Assembly: GCA_012295275.1 (NCBI GenBank)
Contig: CM022673.1
Span: forward strand, 3,696,105-3,760,104
Direction of reading: 5' to 3'
DNA: 64,000 nucleotides
Origin: Chrysomallon squamiferum
Lineage: Eukaryota; Mollusca; Gastropoda; Neomphalida; Peltospiridae
In this document: piece after piece, positions 14,201 through 28,300 of the stretch
Numbering within the stretch: position 1 is the first letter of the stretch
Layout: each line of letters starts with the position of its first letter
Position numbers and translations under genes: made by a program
Notes under the pieces: model-generated
Told to the model about the DNA's origin: nothing
Seen by the model: only the letters and a program-made list of their open reading frames with translations
The model's database searches: none

Positions 14201-17200
14201 TGACAACATTAAAAATAATTAATTCTGTTAACACACTGTCAATTTATATTCTCAAGAAGAATATACTTATTTTTCTTTATTTTCAACAGCAAAAACAAAT
14301 TATGCCAAGAATTGTTTTCCGATATGTATGATCCACAAATGTTCATAATAATCATGCCAATGCAATGCATTAATACAATTTTATTGGAAATATTTATTAC
14401 TTTAATCCTAACAGTACAGAAAAAGATATCATATAAATAAATAAAATATATTATTTATAAAAACATTATGACAAATCCTGATAATTGTCTTATCAAATGA
14501 AATTAATAAATTAGTATCTAACAAGTGGAGGAAAAAGGAAGCAATGCAATATGAAAAAAACAAAAAAAAACAAATTAAAGCCACCAAAAAATCAGATCTC
14601 TTCATATAAATTTGTCAACATATAGATTTAACTTAGTTGTTTTTTCAGTACAGACATGTATTTAATACAAGATTATTTGTATCAAAGTAAAATTAAATAG
14701 TGTTTTGAAATATAAATTAAAAACATAAGCTGGTAAATTTAAAAAAAAATAAAAAATAGAAACCAAAAAGAAATCACCTATAAAAAACACATAAAAAGGA
14801 AATAATGGAGGAAAAAAAGGATTTTTTTATTGTATGAATAAATCCAGCCTTAGGAAACAAAAATTTAAAAATTAAATATTAAGCCTTCACCAGTTTATAC
14901 ACACATATATACTAAAACAGTTCAATTAGGGCTGCCAGAAACACAATTAAATAAATCATATTTAGAAAACCTATTTAAATAAATACATAAATAAGTACAA
15001 GCAAAAGCAAAAATTGCTTCAGAGTCTCAAAGCAAGACAACACCTGAACTATCCTCATTTTTGCTAGCAAATATTTTTTGTTAGATAATCAATAATTATA
15101 AAACAATATATTAGAAATATATTACACTCAGTTTACAGTGACAATTTTTCACTTTATAGTCCACTTACATGTACATGTATTTGTGTTTATTATCATGCAA
15201 ACACCATATGTAATCTTTCTTATAAAATCAAAATAATTTTTTCATTTTTTAAAGGCTGTAAAATTATTAAAATAATAATTCTTAAGTTTTCAAATATATA
15301 TAATTTTATCTTATGAAATAAACAAGCTCTCCCACAAATAAATAAATCATAAAAATGTAAAAATATTATCTTTCTATATTTTGAAACTCTGAAGCAGACA
15401 CTCAACACCATATAATCTTGGGCTACAGTATACAGATATATATTTTTTTTATATTTTTTCAGATCACAACACCCAATCACCTCCTTCCTCCTCAGACTGA
15501 GTCTCCAGTTTTAAACTGTAAGATTTGCTCATCTGCGTGGACAACACAAGGTCAGAGTCCGAGAACTCAGTGCTCTCGGTCATTGTTTTAGAATCAGAAC
15601 TCTCTAGAATGGGCAAGGACTTGCGATGGTCCTTGGTGTGCTGGGCTGAAAACCAGAGTCACGTCATGCACGATTGTAATTAATTAACAGTTAGTAGTAA
15701 CTAAAAAGAAGTTACAAAACGGAATAGTGTGCGAGATCACTGTTAACTGTTATTGTATTAGTAATTGAAAAAAGTATTATAAAATGGAACTGAATAAAAC
15801 TAGCTATTGTGTTGTTAATATTCACTGTAAGTAACAGTTTAAATTTGTTTTTGTTTTTTAATGAAATGAATAACATAGACAATTATTATATATTAAACAG
15901 TGTTAGTTTTAAAAAAAAAACTTTTAGAAAAAAGATTCTTATAATTAATATGTATTAATTAATTTGTTCTTTGTTAATAAAGTGTTATTTTTTCAACTGT
16001 ATGAAACAGAAATGTAACCATTAATGAATGTATTATAGTTGTGTAAATAATTATTAAAAAGATAAAAAAGGGATAAAAAGTTTAGTTTTTTTCAAGCAGA
16101 TACTTTTGTTATCTGGTAAAGGAAAATGTCAAGGAACAGATATTAATCAGACAATAAAGCATTCTAATTTATTACATAATACATAATTTTTAAGAGAATA
16201 AATCTGCATACAATGTTAACATTATAATAACAATATAAAAAACAACAACAAACAAATAAACAGTAACAAAATAACAGCATGTTAATATTTCTATAAAAAA
16301 AAAAAAGAGGTGAATATTGTTATTCAAGTAGATTCTATTTTTAATAGAAGCTTATTAAGATACACAAGAAGACAAATTACCTGCATACATTGTACGTCTA
16401 GTTTTAACATAGCTAGGTTTAACCAGATGTTCACCATTTGGCTGGCCCACTTCTGCATAGATTTCCTCCGATGGGGAAGCTGATGACGCTCTCTCGTGGT
16501 CACTATCGGAATACTGACTGTGGTACAAATTCGGTTGGTCATAAAGTGGTTCTGAGTCTTCTGTGCTTTGACTGGAAAACAAAAATGAGATAATCAATAA
16601 GAGAAAATGGACACTCTGAAAGAAAAAAGATATAAGAAGTACCAAATCAGTAAACACCGAGAAACTGTCAACCACTGAACTTAGGTTTGGACACATTTAT
16701 AAATCTTTTCAAAATCAGGAGACATGATCTTTAAAAGGAACAATCATGAAGTTCAAAATGAGCAGTCTTCATCTTCAAAATGAATTATGATGACCTTCAA
16801 AATTACTAATCATGATCTTCAAAGTTAACAGTTATGATCTTCGAAATCAGAAATCAGATGCTTCAAAAACCAATCACGATGAAAAAAAAAGAGTAATCAT
16901 CATCATCATGTTTTTTTTTTAAAAAGAGCTATCAAGATCTTCTTAAACAACAAGTGTGGTCAAATAAATAGTCACAGTGTTAAAAATGAGTAATCATGAT
17001 GTTCAGAAACGGCAGTCCTTCAAAATAAACTATGATGATCTTCAAGCATGAACAATCTATAAAACAAATCACCTGTTGCTTGTGCTACTCTTGTGAGTTG
17101 GGTAGACACTGTAGTGCTGTGGAAGTGGAGCTGGTGGACGTTTGTCTAGGAAAGTCAAGCGGGGGTCTTCGTATGCAGGAGGACTCTGCTCTTCCTCTGT

Positions 17201-17359
17201 GTCGCGGAACAGGTCCTCGGACTCTTCCTTGCGTTCCCAGGCAGTTTGGAAGAACGGAGCATAAACAGCAGCTGTGAAGGAAAAGACAATAAAAGTGTTT
17301 TTATCTAAAGCATTATAATTAAACTGATGATCTCTTTAGGGAAATGGCCAACTGAAGCT

Positions 17360-17397
<38 letters not shown>

Positions 17398-17460
17398 CAT
17401 GTTTGTTTTTTTGTTTGTTTTTGTTTTTGTTTTTTAATTACTATTTCATTACTGGGTTGA

Positions 17461-17501
<41 letters not shown>

Positions 17502-20500
17502 TACAAATTTTAATAGAAAAATCATTTGAACATAAATGTGGTATTTCTGAAAACTTCATAGTTTCCTCAAAATGAATTTTTAGGGGTTATGTTTTAAAAT
17601 TATAATCCATATTATTCATAATATGATGGTGTATAAATTGTATTGCTATAATAACTGTATTTGTTAATTATTTCTTTATTTTCTGCAAATTGCATCATTG
17701 CTTTATTTAAGGATTAGTTGCTTTTCAAGTTAAATAGAAATAAATAGTGAATTCTGGTAGCAAAAAGCAAGTATTTAATATCTAATAAAAATAAAAAATA
17801 AAAAATGAAATGAAATAATTAATAGAAAAAATATAAAACTTTAGTCATTTTTTTTTTTTGCATAAATTATTTTAATCTAAATAAGAGTTGTTAATGATTT
17901 ATAATTCACTTAAATTTGGTTAATAATAAATAAAGTGATTTTATTTTTTCACTTATTAATGTTTTTAGTTAATTGCCAGATATTTTGAACTTATTTTTTT
18001 TTATGCATGCTTATAAAAAAAAACTGATTCCACTTTTACAAATTTGATTTAAACAGTGAAATAACACATATCAGTCAACAACATGTACAATGTAATCTAC
18101 AAACACAAACATTCATGTCAGTAGTGATGTACATGCATAAAACAATAGAGCAAATGAATATGAATGAAAGAGATAGAGAAAACATCAATTCAAAATCCAA
18201 GTTCAAATGCTACTAATAACAATACTATTAGTAATAATGATGATGATGTTATTAAAAAATCATAGCAGTAATAATAATAATTTTGGAATTCTCAGTTTAG
18301 TTAAATTTTTTCCATTCTACATTTTCCGGAAAAAGTACAAAACAGTATTATCTTACTCTGTTTCATATGCAATCAAATTAACTTCTACATTTGTAATAAT
18401 AATAATAAATTAGCTTCAATTTTTGAATTCCAATAATTTTTTTTAGTGTGCCAAACACACACATACTGACACACATTCAGCAAGTTTTTTTGTTTTTTTT
18501 TGTCTTTTATTCCAGTGTGGTCTTATTGCTGTTAGTATTACACTAACTTTAACTGATTTAAAATTAGTCATATGACCTCAGAATACTCAAGCCATTTCTA
18601 GAACACAGACTTGCTATCAACACAAATTACATTAAGAAATATCTAAACATGCCACATCTTTTACATTCCAGTTACAATAGTGTAAAGATCCTGTATTATA
18701 CTAGAATTAAGTATCAAATATTGTTAACAGATGTAAAATACATGTATCACAATAAATATTGTATATATTATTTCTTGCTCAATTTAAAAAATAAAACTCA
18801 GAAAACACTACATTTTATGAGGTAGGGTAATGAAAACTGCAAAATATTTGAAAAATAATTTAAACCAATATTTATCAGAATTAATGAGGAAAAATCTAAT
18901 AAAATTTTGAATAATATTTAAAAGAGTCAGATTAAGAGAATTAACATTATTCATATTTTTTTAGCTATTTTTTTTATTTTCATAATTATATTTTACAGTT
19001 TTGTTTTTGTTTTTGTTTTTAATCTGATTTATATTTTATTTTTGGATTTCTAACTTATTTGTATGTATTTCATATTCCTGAAAATCTTTGTATTTTTGCT
19101 TTGTTTTGAAGACATTTCTATTGTTACTAATACTTACGAAGTGCAGGAGATGATATTAAAATTACTTTTACTCAACAGATCACGATTTTTCTTAAATTTA
19201 ATTTTATTTTTTAAATCTGTATATGTGCCTTTTGAAAGTCTGGAATGGGAAAATGTGACCAACTCTATTCTTATTTGAAACAGAATGACACACCTAAAGA
19301 AAAATCATTACATACACACATATATATCTACTCTACACTAAACAATGCAGTTAGGCAGAATTTCACACTGACTGGCTAAATAAAAACACTGAGTACTCTA
19401 AATTAAACTGCTCACATTCATAACCATGTCCTTCGCACTGGATGCAAGCTGTAGAAGGAAATTAATGACAGGTAAAAATAATTAATTAATTAAGGTAGAA
19501 TATTTTAGAAGCCTTTATGTAAAAACGTTATTAAATTTACTAATGTATACTAATATACTGTAATAAAAAAACTAAAATAATAAAAATAATGAAAAGAAGA
19601 AGAAATAAGAAGTAAATAAATAATCAGTTAAAAGAATTGTAAAAACTACAATATAAATAAATCAAAATAGTTTGAATTAAAAAATGTAATAAAGTTTAAA
19701 AAAAAAAAATAAAAGGTCAGTGGAACTATCAGCTACGGTGTTCAATTCATTTTTGTAAGTAGTTTTAGCAACTTTCTAAAAAAAAAAATAAAAAAAATAT
19801 CTAAAAATGTATTTCCACTGATGAACACTAAGAACCATGCTTTTAACATCTTATACTCAGTTTTGTATTAAACGACACCATGCCCATAACATTCAGTCAC
19901 ATTACTTCTTGCTCACTGACTAACTCTAAATGCTTAATTACTCATTTTAAAGGCATGGCACCAGAGCTTCTCCAGGGGAAGTAATTCTAAATACATCTGA
20001 TCTATATAATTACTTGCACCCCTTTTATTCTCGGTTACTATTAATCTATAAAATATATTAATTATTTATTTTTATTAATGCTTTTGGATTTAAAAAGAAA
20101 ATATCAAAATTTTATTATTAAAATGCTGTATAATTATTTTTATTTATTTACTTATTTATTTGTCTTATACCATCCTTTTGAATTCAATGTTTTAAATATA
20201 TATATATATACACATATTTTATTTTTTATTTTTTCCTATGGATATAAATGAAACATGCAGTGATTTCCTACACACTGGACAGGCACAGTGGATACACAGT
20301 TTGCTTAAAATTTGTTGGAAACAAAATCTATTACAATTTTGATGTACAAAACACAGACACAATGACAGTGGGAATTAATTTTCAATATTAATAACAGTAA
20401 AAGGAAATCAAAATGTTATTAGGTGATAACTGTTTTATATTTTTTATAAATTATATTTTTTATACTTCTTATTTTTCTTGATATTTTGTAATATCTACAC

Positions 20501-23500
20501 TAGTTTTAATTTATGTTAAATGATTTATAAAAATTAAGTAACAACAGAAATAAAAAGACATAATAATAATAATAAAAATAATAATAAATAAAATAACAAA
20601 ATAGTCATTATCAATATAAATATGACTGACAAATGTTTTAAATATATATATATTTTTTATTATAATTATTTAAAAATTTTAAAACATAACTGAATGTGTT
20701 ACTTATATATATAAAAAAAATAAATAAATAAATAATATAAATATTAATAAAAAAACATTTAAAAAAATGAAATGTGTACATCTGTGGGTTCCCATTCAAA
20801 CCAATTCCATCAGTAATAAACAAGATGTCAACTTACTTTGTTGTTGAAAGTTCGCTGTGCTAGCCATGAAGTTTGCATCGATTCTGTCGGCCAGTGCATT
20901 GCCCTCGGTGATCAGAGCCTGGCTCAGAGTGTTGGAGAAGAACGAGGCAGCACTACCACCACTGTCCATAATGGCTAGGATCAACTTAGGCACAGCTGGA
21001 AGGCGCATTGCAAAGGCCCTTTAATAAATAAATAAAAACATAAATACATACATAATAAAAATATATATAACATTAATAACAAAGAAACTAATCAAGATGA
21101 TTAAATCAATAAAATGTAAGTAGATAAATAAAGGTAATAAACAATAATAACAGTAACAATAATAATATTAATAAATGGAAAAGTTAATTTAAACAAATAT
21201 TAAGTAGATAAATAATGTAATGAATTAATCAGTTTAAAGAGAGTAAATAGAATTTTGTTTGACATCATTGGCAATTACTTCCATGTAACAAAGATATACA
21301 CAATTATTTCCCCTTCACACTGAAGTGCTTATTTATTGGGAAATAATTAAAAATGAATAAATAACTATAAATTTATACAGGAATTACACAGTAAAATATT
21401 TGAAAAGAAAAGGATTATATGAATTTTATTTATTAAAAAATCCTTTCCATAAACATCTTTTTTTATTCATCATTTAAATCTACTTTATTTTTCTTCTTGT
21501 CATCAACTTGAATGTTTTCAATTCAAAACATTAAAACTACTGTTTTTCTTATTTCAGGGATTATTACTATGATATTTCCCCATCTTACCTTAGGGTGTAA
21601 AGCGATGCTTTTCTCTTGGCAGAGTAAACAAGTATGTATCCATGAGTGGGATGGTCTTGCAAAGCATGAGCAGTATGATAGGACAGGATCTCGATTTCCA
21701 CTCGCTGTTTAGTGTACTCCAGAATAGTGTCTATTGTCAGTCTGTTTTGAGACTGAGGCGACACCTGACAGAGTTCGTGATTCAGGAGAGGGCCAAGAGG
21801 TACATCCACAGAATACTGGTCTCCACACATCATGCACATTTTAACCCTGGAATTCATATACAGAGAATAAAAATTTAAATACAAAAATGAGAGATGCCGT
21901 TTAATCATTAATCATTGTTCTCATATACATTAACAGACACACACACACAAACACAAATGCATCCAAATATGTAAATCAATACACCTATATCACAGTAACT
22001 TTCATCTTTTTTCTTTTTCCTTTCTAACTTGTCAACTGAAGTTTTCAAAGTATGACTGTCTGTTATCTATTTTTATAAGCCAGTTTATATCTACATATGC
22101 ATATACTGAAAATGTGTAACATATCTTCTTCAGTGAGGACATACTGTATTGTTAAACCTGATGTTGTAAGTTATGAGCTCATTAAAAATATTACTATACT
22201 TGATATCAGGCTCAGCATATTGAGATAGAAGCCATCCACCCAAACTGGCAGAGCACCGAGAAATCACTGCAGACAGAGCTTTGTGAATCTGCTTGACAGA
22301 AAACTGGGATCTCTCGTCAAAATGTTCATCTTCTGGAATGTGGATAAATTCTCCATTAAACCTATAGAAAAAAGAAATTGCAAAAATTAAATTCAATAAA
22401 AACATGGCAAAATAAAATGTTTTAAATAAATCAACAGCTGAAAAAAAAAAAAATAATAATAATAATTTTTGAAAAAAAAGGTCTGTGAGAAGGTTGAAGG
22501 GAAGACAGTGGGGACTCAGAGGCTGGAAAAAGGACAAAGTGATGATGAAGGAAGAGAAATGAATCAGGAAGGAAGGTGAAGTGACAGGAAAAGAAGGGTA
22601 CAGGTAGGACAAAGAGACGGAAACTCTTCTGGAAGGAATTTTTAGTGATAGAATGAGACAGAGATCTGAAAGGAATGGAGGAGTAGACAAAAAATTAGTC
22701 TCGATATATGGATATCTGATTATCATTAAATACACACAAAAATACCTTTTGGCAACTTGTTTGCCTTCGTCATTAAGAATTTCAATTTCCTTCTGATGGT
22801 GACTAGAGCTGAAAGCCTGGATGATAGCGATGGGGATGCCATGAATTGTTTGCTGATCCTGTTCCAGATCAGTGAACAGTGACCGCTCTAAGCTGGTGCG
22901 GATGTACTCTAATGTGTGGTGTGAGTTGTAAACACAAAGACAACCTGTGTGAACAACCAAATAAAAATAAACGTTACTTAAATATTTAATATGTAAACAA
23001 AAACTGTGGAACCAATTTCATAATACTGTTTGGTATTGTTTTTTTGGGGATCAAATTTGCAAAAAAAAAAAATAATAATAAAATATAAATATATAATATT
23101 TTTATATATTCCTATTTTCTATTTATTAAAACGTCATTTTAACACACTTTTTTTTTTTTTATGAAACAAAAGAAATAACTTTAATAATATTTACAGTGAA
23201 GGAAGACATACTGGAAACAATCAATAGAAACTTTTAAAATTGGATCACTATTTCAATAGTTTGTTTTATGATTATTAGACAGCTAGTGTCAAGCCACCAT
23301 TATTAAAGTTGTAGTTATAGGGGTCATGCTCCAGTAGTCATACAAATATTAATAATAACTATTTTATTTTTAACATACTAATGTAACATCCTCCTGGCTT
23401 CCCTGGCACATAAAAGTTTAATGGCAAAAAAAAAAAAAAAGTTTAATATTAAACTGGAAAATGCCTGGATACTATTTTTGTAAGTTTTTCTTTTGCCATT

Positions 23501-25340
23501 GTAATTTTAATAATTTTCTTAATACAGCTGTACTGACATCTGTGTAAAATAGCACTCACCATGGGGTTTGAAATTAGCAGTGGCAAGAGCATTCTGTTCT
23601 AAACTAACATCACCATCTATGGGTCTGTAGTCTAAACTATAAACTTCATTGTTATATGTGTATTCATCTTCTGTGCACAGATTCTGAAGTAAACAACAAC
23701 AAAAGTCAGAGGGGTATAAACATTCTGAAGAGAAACATCAGAAAAGAAGCATTAAAAACTGTTTGTCAATCTGTTTTTTATTAAACGTGGGTGTTATACG
23801 AGCATGTCTGTCTATGATTTTGTGTCTACATGTAATGATGAAGATAATTAAACATTCATTACATAAAATATAAGAAATAAAATTTCTAAAATATAAGAAA
23901 TAAAATGAAAAATAAAAAATATAACAATAAAAAAATAATAAACTATATCAGCTATTTTCTCTTCTGTTAACTGTACCAGCAAAATAATGTATTAAAAACA
24001 AATTAACTACCAACAGAAACTGTAATAACGATATTAAATAATAACAAGTCTCAAAACACTTACCCTTATTTCTTTGTTTAGATCTATTGCAAGACCCTCC
24101 TTTCCAAGCAGCACCAAATTAAGAGTTTTTTCTGTCTGTCCTATAGATGACCTAGACTCTCTCTTCTCATGTCTGAATTTTTTAAATTTAAATGATAATA
24201 ATAATAATAATAATAATAAAAAGAGAAAGAAGAATAAGATATATAAAGAAAATATAACAAATCAATAAAAAATAAAAAAAATACAGTAAAGTAGATACAA
24301 AAAGAGACAACAATACTTTAAAAAAAAAGAATAAGAAGAGTGACCATAAATTCAATATGGGCGAAAATAAATTTCAAAGAAACAAAATATGTTCCAGAAA
24401 TTATTTACACAGACATACACACCTTCACACACACAAATAAATAAGTAAATTATGTATTATAACCTTGAAGTTTTCTGAGACAGAGCATTTTCTACGAGTA
24501 TATCCACACAGTTGTGTTTGAAGTAGCACCGATCTTTAGATGGACACTGGATAAAGCCTAGATGATTCAGCACCATCACTTTTCTATCTTCTTCTAACTT
24601 TTGAAGAGCTCGATATCTAAAGTAAGAAAGTTTCTAAACAATTAATAAAATTCTACATGATTAATAAAGAAACAAAATAATTATTATGATGATAATAAAA
24701 AGTAAAAAATACATCAAATAAAAGGTTATATAAAAAAGGTTTATTAAATAATAACAATAACAATAACAATAATAATAGTGCAGTTAGTACTGTACTAAGT
24801 ACTATTAAATAAATAAATAAACTGATAAAGTTTGATAAAAAATATACTAGATAGAATATATAAACCCACAATCCTGAAATACCAAATAAAAAAAATTAAA
24901 CAAATATATTGAATAATGCTATAATAAATTAAGACAACAACAAAAAGAAAAAAAAAGAAAAAAAGATCTTCACATTTAAAATTAAAGAACTTTGTTCATT
25001 CTGTGAAAAATATGATCTGACCTTTATATCTGTCATTTCACTACAGAAATAATTAATATTATTGCTGTATGTTTTAATGCACAAATTGATGACATTTGGT
25101 GATTCTTAATATTTTTGTTTTTTGGGGGGAATGTTTGTGTGATATCTAAAAGTTCAATGATACATTTTAAATACTTTCATTTTATGAACAAAAACACATT
25201 CAGAGAGTGTAATTCATTTAAGCATTTTTTATTAATAAATAAAAATTAGAAATAAAACTAATAAAAAATATATATATAAAAAAAAAAAACAAAAAAAACA
25301 ACAAAACTTTTTTTTAAAATAATAATTAGAAATCACCGCC

Positions 25341-25398
<58 letters not shown>

Positions 25399-28300
25399 TA
25401 ATAATAAAAATACCATTATCTATTATCATTTCTAGATTATTACTGTATATACTGTTGTTAACAAAATTAAAATAATAATGAAATAATAAATCATTCTATA
25501 CCAGAATACCTTTTAACAGATTAATTTTGTGGAATTCCATTTTATAATAATTTTTCCATACAACACAGGCATTATTAAAAATTTATATGGATTCTAAAAA
25601 CTAAAATATGTAATGTTTCTCAATTATTTTAAAAGCTGATACATTAATAAAAAGGTAAAAACTCTACACATGGCTAGCCTCTCATTTTAAAAATAGCAGA
25701 ATTAATAAAAAATTATATTACACCTTCTGTTGAGATTGCAGATTTTAGATTTATTACTGCACCAACGGTTATCACTTTAAAAATATGAAAAAAAGAAGAA
25801 GAAAAAAAAAAGCTCCAAGAAATTAAGAACTCTCTGTAATGTCTATTTTAAAACTAGAAAAACATGACATAAAACAAACTTTGCAATATCTCACTGAAAT
25901 CTGAAAAGCCAAAACTTTGCTCCATTTGATATTCTTTTTTTACTATCCATGGTTTGAAATTTTAAAAATAAAATAAATCTTAATTAAATCTTGTGCTAAT
26001 TTTCTTAGTTGCAAGGACCAGATAATAACTTGGTCCACAGCATCATCAGTTCTACCTTGGATCATCTTGAAGTGCACTGGTAATTCCTTTCAAATCTTCT
26101 GGAGTCATTCGTCCTGTTGAATTTAAGTTAAAAAATACATCAGACTTTTCCCATAGTAACTCCTGCAGGTCATGCTTGGCTTTCTGTTTCAAATCATTTT
26201 GGTGCTGTTCATAAACCATTAGTCTATCAGATTCTGTGAGGGCATTGTAACTTTCCTTGCCCACAAAGAACACATAGGTTTCATTCAGAGGCTTGCCTGG
26301 TGTTACATGGTTGTTCTCCTGTAACAGTCTGAGAAAGTCTTCTTGTAATCTGATAAATAAAAAAATAAAATAAATTAGTAACAAATAATGTAAGTAAGTT
26401 AGTAAGTAACAAATAAATAGTTCTGTTCTGTTATCATAATCAGTATTTTAACATGCTGGGGTGTCTATTTTAGCCACTGTCTAATCATATTGAAAGTAAA
26501 CAAAGTAATGTTATGTGTTTGTGTGTGCGTGAAATCCCATCTATACACATCTGTATATCTGTACGTATGTCTGCATATATGAGTTTGTAATGCCCTCAAT
26601 GTGTATGTGTCTTACATAGCATGTATGTGGAGTGTAATCCTTTAATTTTTCCCTAATAAAATCACCACACAACAGTTAAAATATTTTACATACTCTTTTC
26701 TCCTGTGACTAGCCTGCAGTTCATTGACGTGGTTTCTAAAGCAGGTTTCTGCATCAGGAGTATTGAGCAATTCAAATGGAATTCGTCTCTCGTTTGGGTC
26801 GTCTAAGAAAGTTTCACAAGATTTCCACGATTCCTGACCAAAGTAACTCTGATCAACAAAAAACTGGTGAAAATCTGGATGTTTTTGAATACTTTTCTGT
26901 ACTGTTGGCCAACTTCTGAAAATTAAAATTAAAATAAATAATGCCTTTAGAAAAACATTTAGATTTTGTGTGTGAATTTTAATATCCTGGCAATATTATT
27001 ATCCTTACCTTGTAGTTTACCATTAGAAAATACAATATCTGGTTTATGTTTGACAGATTTCAGTTCAATATATGTATGTTCAATATATTTTTTTTAAATT
27101 TAGATTATGGTACATATATCTTTTGGGATGTTTTTCTATGCACAGGTAAGCAAAAACTATAAAAAAAGAAAAAGAAAAAAGAAAATAAAATCAATTTTAA
27201 ATTATTTTAAAATATATTATTTAAGAAGTGATAAACAATCTGACAGTTCATATACATACCCTTGGCATGTAAATATTATAAAAAATTAAAACAATATTCA
27301 TAACCTTCTACTAACCTGTCAGCTATTGCATCTAAATTTGGGAGAAAATGTTTTAAAACTTGTGGTATTTGTGAAATAAAATGGCGTTCTTTGTCCATTA
27401 TCTGTTTATCTCGCAGCTTTCTCACATGTTGACGGAATAGTTTTTTGGCCATCTCTGTGCCAAACAAGTCAACATAGTGACCAAAATCTGATTCGTTATC
27501 AAACCTTTTCTTGTACACAACCCACGATGCCTTTGGGTCTGTTACATGATGTTTCAACAAATTTTGATACGCTTTCGTAGCGACGTTCAAAATCTCCTGC
27601 CTGGCTTTCATTGCTTCATTGTACTGTAATACTTTGGGTTTTGTTTTCGTTTTGTCAATCATATGAGCCAGTGTCATAAATGCCAGCTCGACATTTACGT
27701 TCTCTTGAGCAGAAGTCTCAACCAGAGGGAACGTTCCTTTGAATTCTTTTTTGTTCAGCATCCGTTCCACTTTCTCCACGTGGTGCTCATCGGCTTCATC
27801 GTGTTTTGTTGTTGCCAACACCAACGGCTTCTTTGTCTTGAGGGCGTTGTTTAAAATGGCAGTGACAAATTCAACCTGTTTGTCAACGGGTCGTTGCTGT
27901 ACTTGACTGACGTCAAAGCAGCAGATGAAACCATCTATTCCTATCTTTCCCTCTGGTATCACTTTTTGCTGATAGTCTGATTCCATGCCTGTGGGGGGAA
28001 AAAAAGAAAGAAAGAAAAATTATAATAAATGACTGAATGACTAAAAATGATTCCTGAAACTGTTACTATTTAATCTTGTTTTAAAATTATATAGTGTAGT
28101 AAATTAAAAAACATGTATATGTATACAATTTTTATACAGTTTCTTCTCTCTAGTTCATTGTAATTTATTTGTGATTATGATCATAAACTGACTGGACATT
28201 TGTGTAAAAATACCATACATATGAAAATGTGTATTTTATTTTTAAATATCCACAAATTAATGTTTTCTCCTTATATTACTTATATTACATACATTTTCAT

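Noticed and set aside
22130-22960. 276-codon open frame on the minus strand
   Set aside because: It joins p190 exons 8 and 9 through their intron. The middle has no coding similarity, and the splice sites at 22746 and 22361 keep frame without it.
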